In this document: positions 56,580 to 64,000 of the stretch, piece after piece | Numbering within the stretch: the stretch's first letter is position 1 | How the letters are laid out: every line of letters starts with the position of its first letter | From: Flammula alnicola | Taxonomy: Eukaryota; Basidiomycota; Agaricomycetes; Agaricales; Strophariaceae | Length of the DNA: 64,000 nucleotides | NCBI GenBank assembly: GCA_015499995.1 | Contig: JADNRV010000013.1 | Location: 372,001-436,000, forward strand | Direction of reading: 5' to 3' | Notes under the pieces: model-generated | What the model was told of the DNA's origin: nothing | The model's database searches: none | What the model saw: only the letters and a program-made list of their open reading frames with translations | Program-made: the position numbers and the translations under genes

Positions 56580-56795
56580 TGTGACGCCCCATCTTTCAAA
56601 CCATTACAACCCGCTTTACGACCATGACCACGGATTCCAACTGTCGAACTTTTTTTTTATAGTTACATGGTTATGTACCACTAATACAGTAGCCACGCAT
56701 ACCACTCGCCAAGTTATTCATTCTTAATGCAATGATATAATCGGACAATATTACATTTTGGGTGTGCGAGTCCTCCAGTAATCTATATGCAATCT

Positions 56796-59700
56796 CTACG
56801 CAGCCTCGTGCTCGCTCTCTTCATCATCGCTAACATTTGTGCTCGGATTCGTACTCGGAACAGTGCTATCCTCACTGGCACTAACAGCGTCGCTCGTTCC
56901 ATCATCGCTTTCTTCGTCATGTGTATTAGCTTGTGAAGATTCCTCTTCTTCTTCACTGCCATCGCTCTCCTCAGAGGAGGATTCAGCTGGAGGTGCTGCT
57001 GAAGGCTTTGAGGGCGTGGACGCAGCCACAGCCTTGGGCGCTGGTTTCTTCTCTTCCTCGCTCTCCTCAGAAGAGGATTCAGCCGGGGGTGCTGCCGCAG
57101 GTTTTGAGGGCGTGGACGCAGCCGCGGCCTTCGGAACGGGCTTCTTCTCTTCCTCCTCCTCCTCCTCCTCCTCACTCTCACTGTCACTCTCCTGCGCGTC
57201 GAACTGTTGGATCATATGTGAACCAATCATCCAGCACTTTTGCAGGTTGTCCGTCTCGACGCCTGGTTTGCGATCCTCCGCCTTGGAGGCAGGCAGAGCG
57301 TGCCATGCTCTGATATCATCCTCTTCCACGATGTCTTCTTGGTAGAGCGCTGCCAAGATCTGCCCGAACAGTGGCATTCGCGTTGATGACGCGCAGTGGG
57401 CCTAGAATAAAAATCAAACGGAATTTATTTTCAGCATTAGAACCACATATAATCCCACATCGCAAAAAAAAGGGGTTATGCCATCCGTCCAGCGAAAAAT
57501 AAAACAAAAACTTACCTGTAAGAGCGACACAGTCTCCACCGGATCCACACCTCCAATCCTATTGATGAGATCACCCCATCTCCCAACCACGTTCGCAATC
57601 TCCTTCCTCTGCACAGCGGCATCGCCCTCCACCACCGGTATGCGCTCGACAATCCCCGCGACGACCGCCTCCTTGACGCGCGTAAGCGGCACGTTGCTCG
57701 CCATGCGCAGCGTCTTCAGCTCGACGGCCGCGTTGTCGACCGAGTGGCCCTCGGCGAACGCACGTTCGAGCGACTGCGTCACCTCCGTGCGGAACTCGGC
57801 GTCCGCCATCAGCCCGCCTGCCCCGGTGCCGTCCAGGGGCTGCAGGTGCATTGACAGCGATAGGTCTGAGTGTCCCGATATCGAGTCCCGGTCGGTGGCG
57901 TGCACGTCGAATGCGTCCGACTCATCTTCGTCCGAATCAACATCAGAGTCGCTTGATGCGCCGTCGGAGATGTCGAGGTCGGATGCATTGTCGCCTGTGA
58001 GAAAATCGGAGCAAGTTTGTTAGCAATTTGTATTGAATTGAATTTAGGTTAGCTCCATCTCAGAATATTGAACGTACCGATTCTCATGAACCGCTGGTTC
58101 CGGTAATTCTCTGGGCCTTCCTCGTCATCTTCTTCATCAGCAGGTGGTCCCCTGGGCCACACGATAGCATTCGAGTCTTTTCCCAGCCCCACTTTGTCTA
58201 TTGAATCTTGGTCTGTTTTTAAAGGAAAGAAAGAATGAATGAGCGGTCAGTACTCTTGTGAGAGTGAGAGAACAATAAAACCCAGGAAAGGAAAGAAAAA
58301 ATACCCACTAGCTTCCACTTCTTCAATATCCGAATCATCATCGTCCGCATCCGCCTCGATGTCCGCTTCATCTCTTCTCACAGACAAGCGCTCGAAAGGC
58401 CGCAGAGTGGCGTCTGGGCCTACAACGACACCATCCGCGATCAAGCACCCTTTCGGAATCCGCGACCGGTCCTTAATCTGCACCCCCGCGCCGATAATGC
58501 TGCGCTCGATGCTACAGCCCTCGCCGACGACGGCGTTCTCGAAGATGTACGAGTTGTTGATCGTCGACCCGGCGCCGATGCGGCAGTTCTGTCCAATCAC
58601 GGAAGCGGTGATAGTGACATTGTCGGACACTGTCGTCGAGGACCCAATCAGCGTGTTTTTGCCGACGTTGCATGTCCTGTAAAAAAAAAAAAAAAAAACT
58701 CGTAAGTAGATGGATAAAAGTAGCGTAGGGTTGACAATGGAAATTTCCAATGTTTCCATGTCGGCGTTTCATGGGAGATTTTCGTGAGTTGGGAACTTGC
58801 GCACACACCTTGCGAGCACGACAGTGTTGTCCTTGGCGATATATCGATTCCCGCGCGTGTATTCGTAGACATGTCCTCCTGGATGGTTGTCATCCGGCAC
58901 GAGAGGAAATGTCCACCGTGACAAAATGTCTTTACTGCAAGACACAGAACGAAAAGAAGAACAAAAAAAGTCAATCAGTCAATCCCTTATGGCGTCTTTG
59001 AGAGTGCTCATGGCATGGAATGTCGGAAGCGTACCTGATGGAATCGTAACTACGCGTATCCTGCACGCGAGCGGCATAACCTTCCTCTGCGACATAGCAG
59101 TAGATATTTTTCATGAGAATATCTGATGTCAGGATGCCATGCACGAAGTCCCTCCGGATATCGAGGTAGTCAAAGTTGTCTTGGAATAGTGAAGGCACCT
59201 GAGCGAAAATTAGAAGATAGAAGATGTCTGTTTTAACATGGTCACCAAATGAACGACTTAATGACGAACCTCGACAGAACAAACATCGATGGAACAGTCA
59301 AGGAGGTCGTTCCGGATGTCGACTTCGGGATGAGCCTCCAAGATCTCGCGTGGGATGTTGATTCCCTTCGTTCGAGGGTATCCCTGTACGTGCTCGTAGT
59401 GCAAGCACTCGGACGTCGCTGGATCCAGCACGAACACGGCCGATTCGCCCCTTGCTCTAAAGAACAGCACAAATTAAAAAATAACCAGACCCCCTCATCC
59501 CTCTCCAGAATAACATACCTTGTCCGATGCCTCTCCCCACTCTCCTTAACCACCATCGTCATAATCGCGTCCTTGTTCGTCCTCCTCCGCTCCTTATGCA
59601 CGCGCACCACCTCGTCGATGCGCACGTTGCTCACGAGGTCGCCCATGACCAGCACGAAATCCGTGGTCACCAGCCCGCGCGTGTAGATATCCCGCATCGC

Positions 59701-60187
59701 GTCCCCGGGCGAGAACGTCTCCTTCGCGGTCATTATCGGCACGATCTTCATCCCCGACCCAGGCTTGGACCATTTCGATTCCCTAGCGAAAACGCAATAT
59801 GTTAGTTCTAGAAGAGACCGTAATTTTGTTTGTTGGATTGTGGGTTGAGGTGAGATGGCTCACTTAATCGCATCCTTGACGAGCTCAGCATGAGATCTGC
59901 ATATCACAAAAACTTCCTGGACGCCCGCGAGAGCAAGACTTTCAAACGTCCAGTCTAGCAGAGGCGCATTACAGATAGGAAGCAAGCACTGTGGATGGAC
60001 AGATAATTTAACTGATCAGATAGTTGGTCAACGGAAGAACAATCTTTTGTGCTCTTACGCGAGGTTTCCGTGTCGTGAGCGGCCTGAATCGTTTATTGAA
60101 GCTATCGGCGAGGATAACGGCCTGGAGAACCTCTTCCTCCTCGTCTATCAGCTTGTCCTTGCCCGAACTTGCTGATTTTGCAGCCAT
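56796..60187 (-). CDS. GCD6: Translation initiation factor eIF2B epsilon subunit
   Basis: Catalytic subunit of the eIF2 guanine-nucleotide exchange factor. It starts MAAKSASSGKDKLIDEEEEV; the nucleotidyltransferase-like domain follows (LQAVILADSFNKRFRPLT, CLLPICNAPLLDWTFESLAL, FVLVMGDLVSN). Next is a left-handed beta-helix of hexapeptides (VGKNTLIGSSTTVSDNVTIT, IGQNCRIGAGSTINNSYIFE). An acidic linker leads to the W2/eIF5C domain (NAAVELKTLRMASNVPLTRV, DIVEEDDIRAWHALPAS, MIQQFDAQES). Beyond the usual end there is an extra acidic tail with a 32-residue tandem repeat (EEKKPAPKAVAASTPSKP type). About eight introns; one near 58681 has a poly(T) tract of about 20 before its acceptor. Confidence 0.94.
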
Positions 60188-60706
60188 AGATATTGTTCGA
60201 GATGTGGAATCAATTAGATTTCCGCAAGATGATCGGAGAATTCTTGTTGTCCAATGACTCACTCTTACCTATGAGTTGGGCTATTTATGGCAAGCTGAGC
60301 TCTCGTGCCACTAAAACAGTCGAGAGTTGAGACTTCCGTATTGCACTTATCCACACGATATTTCAGAAAAACCAATGTATTACAGGCACCTAAATGATGA
60401 GAGCACGATCCAATGAAAGCACTATGGGTATTGGGGGTAAGGGGAATGGACCGAGTATTAGTTATAAAAGTCGGAATGTGGCTAGTCGTAAACATCATAA
60501 ATGAAATGAAAGGAAAGCAAAACGGAACCCATCCGAGCTTATCATAGGCGAAAGAAAAACGCGAACATGGCTAAACTGAATGAATCCACGAGATACGAAA
60601 TGCGGGTAAAGGCCAAGAATGAAAGAAATGGGTAATAAAAGAGGCTCGTCAGGGTCGTTCAGTGTCGAGGTGGGGTCGTGCCGATAAAAAGAAATCAACA
60701 ACAGGC
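60188..60706. other. Intergenic
   Basis: About 520 bp. eIF2B epsilon promoter and the 3' region of the next gene. Nothing else recognised. Confidence 0.35.
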
Positions 60707-61792
60707 TTAAGCTGCAGCAGCCACAACGGGGGTGGCGGCAGGAGCAGCCTCGACGGGCTTGGCGGGCTCTTCAGGTTTCGTCTCGGTGGCAGCGGCAGGA
60801 TCGGAAGCGGGGTTCTCGAGGGGAGCAACTGGGGCGGGCTCATCGATCTTGGGGGGATGTTCGTCAACCTTGGCGGGAGTAGCAACCTCGGGCTTGGGCT
60901 TGGCTTTGAAGAAGTCGCCAACGCGAGCGGAAAGACGACGGCCAACTTTAGTGGCTTTAGCCTCCTTCTTCTCTTCCTTCTTCTCCTCCTTCTGATAAAG
61001 AAATGAGGAAAACCGTGATGGGAAACATAAGCGCTTACCTTCTCCTCCTTGACCTCCTCAGCAGCGGGGGCAGCCTCGGGGGCAGGGGCGGAGGTCTCAC
61101 TAATGCACGTCTGTCAGATAATTAATGGAAAAATTAGATTCGTTACTTACGTCTCCTTGACGGGTTCAGCGACCTCCTCCTTTGGAGCCTCAGCGGCAGG
61201 AGCTTCAGCAGCAGCCGCCTCCTTAGCGGGCTCCTCAGCAGCAGGAGCCTACAAGAGATAAAAATGAGTATTTCGGCGACAACTAAAAATGACATCAATC
61301 AAGCTTACCTCTTCTTCTTTCTTCTTCTCCTTCTTGGGGCTCTTTGGAGCCTTCACTTTCTTCTCTACTTTAGCCTTTCCGTCTTTGAAAGGAGCGAGGA
61401 GCTTGGCAAGCAAGCTGGGGCTCTTGGGCCTCTCCTCCTTCTTGGCCTCAGTTTCGGCCTAATGAAAATGAGCTGAGCAGCTTTGCAAGGTATTTTTGGG
61501 AATTTACGCACGGGTTTGGCCTCCTCCTTAGGCTCCTCGGCAGCGGGTTCAGCAGCAGCGGACTCAGCAGCGGGTGTCTCAGCTTCAGCAGCGGGGGCCG
61601 AGGGTTCGGCCTTTTTAAGAAGGGGGATAGAAAATTTAAGTGTGAGACAAGGAATAAATGGAAGTAAGACATACGGGAGCGCAGCGGGCTCTTCAACCTT
61701 AGGGGCCTCCACCTCAGCGGCAGGGGTAGCCTCAACGGGCTTGACCTCCTCAACGGGGGCGACGGGGCAGCGGCGGCTTCGGGGGCAGACAT
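60707..61792 (-). CDS. Ala/Glu/Pro/Lys-rich protein of unknown function (two single-base frame breaks)
   Basis: Starts MSAPEAAAAP. About five introns. After the first exon the protein is low-complexity (VEEVKPVEATPAAEVEAPKV, AEPSAPAAEAETPAAESAAA). Two better-defined cores follow, SPSLLAKLLAPFKDGKAK (probably helical) and KATKVGRRLSARVGDFFKAK, and the tail is AATPVVAAAA. Exon frames downstream of 61620 join cleanly. Upstream, one base seems to be missing near 61768 (a GGGG run) and another near 61685, because start-codon frame, first-exon frame and the next exon disagree by one base each. Either the assembly lost two bases or this is a pseudogene. The two cores look conserved and may bind membranes or nucleic acid, but I cannot assign a function. 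Confidence 0.6.
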
Positions 61793-63053
61793 TATTGCAG
61801 AACGCGACGTGAGCTGCAGTGAGAAACGCGTTAGTGGGGGAATAGAACGGAAGGGAGCTATGAACATACATTGAAAGCCAATTAAGATAGAGAGAGAGAA
61901 ATGTGCGTGCTACGCAGAGAATGGGCCCAGATGGGGAGTTGAGAGAAATTAGGAAGGAAGGGATAGAGAGCGAGTCCAATTTGGCCGTCTCTTCTTTTTA
62001 TTTGGTTCTATGTGTTTGCATCTTGTTTGGCTCGCCCTATTTGCGCCAGGGTCGTCGCTATGTTCCATACCGTTCGATCCCTGATTCTCCTCCGTCTCTC
62101 CCGCTGAACTCTTTCCGCGAGACACCCTCTTAATTTTTATTTGTTGAAACTGCCTCCTACTGCCTAAGAAGGCTGTCTTCAAGCCTGGTCGTGTCGTATG
62201 ATCAATAAAATGGGCCCCTGAAAGTTGAACATGCTTATCGCTCAAAATAGAAGCATCTTTTTCTCTCTCCTCTATCAACCTTTGTATGTATTCAGCAACC
62301 GAAATCACGTCACAATCCAAGCTTAAAATCGGTCTGGCTTGTATTTTTGCTCGTTGCTTATCCTCGTCCTCTCTCCCGTCTCCAGTTCTGCTCTCCCTTC
62401 CCCGGGTCCCCCAACGTGGGCCAGAGCCCTGGTTCTAGGAATAATCCATAGAATTTGTCCATCATATGGATTTGCTTGCCGGTGATCCCCATTGTATAAA
62501 GAAGGCGCCTTTTGCCCTTGAGCCGAGGCCAAGGGTTTAATATTATAACAGGTTCGCCACGCTTCACATGAACCAAGCCAAAAACCATTTCAACAAACTC
62601 ACACGCCATTCTTCTAAACCATCTTAGCTTGATCGGCGTGGTCTACAGGCAAGCGGAAGGACGTGCAAATGAGCTCTGTGGACTACAAAAAAAATCCCAC
62701 CAGTGACCGTGTTCTCACGGCATTTCCAATACCGTTCCACAGACCCCTAGAAAAATTCTGGACCTGAAAAATCAGCTCGTGTGCAATTGCAATCCATCGT
62801 CAGGGTCTTCCGAATCATCTTCTCATAGGCTCATTAGCGCCCGTCTTGGCATTTCAAACCGACTCTCTGTTGAACGAGGCGGTGCGGCGAGCCCGGTGCG
62901 TCATTGTGCTATATAACTATGGGCACAATAAGGATACAATGGAGCTCTGACGCGCACGACCAACACGAGGCGCCATTGTAATTTTATAAAGCCCTCCCTG
63001 CACAGCGATATGCCCCACACAACTCCAACTCATCTCTCTTCACGAGAATCCCC
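61793..63053. other. Long intergenic interval with doubtful open frames
   Basis: 1.26 kb. Two overlapping minus-strand frames (62323-62532 and 62358-62609) and one at 61949-62320 are open, but none has family resemblance and no splice plan joins them. A TATA-like GCTATATAACT lies about 140 bp before the SUR7-type gene. Confidence 0.35.
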
Positions 63054-64000
63054 ATGTTTGCTGCTGCTCTTACACCCTTCCTAGTCTTTGCCGCTTTCGT
63101 CCTCCTGCTTTTGGTATCGCTGTCGGCACCAATTATCAAACCCATCTATCTTTTCCGACTGTCTGGGAACGTCAGTTCTAGCCTCTTAAAGAGCGGGGCG
63201 AGTGGATCGGTCAACTTCGGCGTCTGGGGCTATTGCATATCAGGCATAAATGTCGCGTAAGTTGCCTCCATCTGCGGAGACTTGTGTAGCCCCCTTTTGA
63301 CCTCAGCTTCACGTTTTAGTGTCGTGGGCGTCAACCGACAGACTGACGGCCAATGTTCGAAAACCCATCTCGGCTACACCTTCGACAGCACTGTAGCCAA
63401 CGCACTGTACGTCGTAATCTTGCGTGATTGATCTTGTGGTCATGTTGCTAATCACCCCACATATCTGGTTTTAGCAATGCCAACGGGCTTGAAAATATAA
63501 TCTCTCGTACAACGACAAGTGTCCTCGTGCTCCATCCTGTCAGTAAGTGACATATTACTTATCACTCTATCTCATAATGACTCTCTAACGCGTCATGTTC
63601 AGCTGCTGGTCTAGCCTTCCTGACTCTATTGATATCCCTCTTTATCCTCCGGCGCGGATCAAATGGCACATCGCGGTTCCCTTCACTTATTACCATGGGC
63701 CTTGGAAGCTTCACAGCTTTCCTTACGACCGTGGTATTCTTGATTGATGTCATCCTAGTCGCTGTCGTGCGCAAGCGTGTCCGCGACGCTACAGACGGGA
63801 GAATTACCATGGTGTGGGGCAATGCCGTATGTATTCTTCCATTTCAGGATTACTTCTATCTTAATAACAAGGCTCTCTTTTGTGTGCAGGTCTGGATGAC
63901 GCTGGGTGCGGCGGTCGCTCTGTGGCTCTCCACCTTTGGGGCGTGTTGTGGTATCTTAGGATGTGGTAGAAGAAGGTTAGCCGTTTTCGTTATTCCACGC
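63054..64000 (+). CDS. SUR7/PalI-family four-span membrane protein (runs off the right edge)
   Basis: Member of the SUR7/Rim9/PalI family of plasma membrane proteins (eisosome or pH-sensing related). It starts MFAAALTPFLVFAAFVLLLL, first membrane span. An extracellular loop follows with SVNFGVWGYCISG, the family Gly-x-Trp-x-x-Cys-type motif, and QCSKTHLGYTF. Then three spans: AGLAFLTLLISLFIL, SFTAFLTTVVFLIDVILVAV and WMTLGAAVALWLSTFGACCG. Introns follow at about 63257, 63409, 63545 and 63826. The cytoplasmic tail lies outside the window. Confidence 0.85.

Noticed and set aside
56839..57345. 168-codon Ser-rich plus-strand frame
   Set aside because: Antisense of the acidic Glu/Ser repeat of eIF2B epsilon; low-complexity sequence keeps both strands open.
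61949..62609. Candidate minus-strand gene between the Ala/Glu-rich gene and the SUR7-type gene
   Set aside because: Overlapping frames compete, there is no convincing GT donor linking them, and no motif is recognised; kept only as an interval note.

Overview
This window is nuclear DNA of a filamentous basidiomycete, most likely an Agaricomycete (mushroom-forming fungus). The evidence is dense genes with many short introns (about 45-70 nt, GT-AG), conserved fungal housekeeping genes in mixed orientation, and basidiomycete-type serine/threonine-rich surface proteins. I rebuilt gene models by hand from frames and splice signals, so exon edges are good where stated and approximate elsewhere.

Region 1 (1-33.2 kb) is ordinary euchromatin: NOT4 (partial), cytosolic Trp-tRNA synthetase, a LOG-family phosphoribohydrolase, twinfilin, a Vac1/Pep7-like FYVE protein, a Ser/Thr-rich membrane protein, MOT1, a JmjC protein, a SOG2-like LRR protein, a flavin monooxygenase, PAN2, a PDCD5-like protein and a two-domain cupredoxin surface protein. 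NOT4 and PAN2 both belong to mRNA deadenylation machinery but lie 26 kb apart and are not an operon. The only poor stretch is 25.0-26.6 kb, which is repeat-like.

Region 2 (33.6-55.3 kb) is the unusual part: a tandem segmental duplication. The ancestral unit is a T5orf172/MUG113-domain gene (-), an LCP5/neuroguidin-like gene (+), an uncharacterised secreted-protein gene (-) and the 3' end of an esterase gene (-). Unit 2 (48.1-55.3 kb) keeps all genes recognisable. Unit 1 (33.6-48.04 kb) has swollen to about twice that length. It carries an insertion of about 3.5 kb with fragments of ribosomal protein genes (RPP2, RPS15) and a TA-flanked inverted-repeat element. The LCP5 copy is hollowed out, its middle replaced by about 2.2 kb that carries an atypical kinase gene. 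The secreted-protein copy is frameshifted, and there are two more insertions (1.33 kb with terminal inverted repeats and a 10-bp target duplication; about 1.87 kb of unknown nature). The duplication joint lies inside the last exon of the esterase, leaving an 18-codon fossil at 47.98-48.04 kb.

Region 3 (55.2-64.0 kb) returns to single-copy genes: a kynurenine-formamidase-like hydrolase, the tiny membrane proteolipid PMP3 (with a GC-AG intron), eIF2B epsilon with an extra acidic repeat tail, an Ala/Glu/Lys/Pro-rich protein of unknown function, and the start of a SUR7/PalI-family membrane protein.

Four reading frames (copy 1 of the secreted gene, the esterase, and the Ala/Glu-rich gene twice) are each broken by one missing base, three of them in G/C runs. 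Sequencing or assembly error is as likely as true decay for these.
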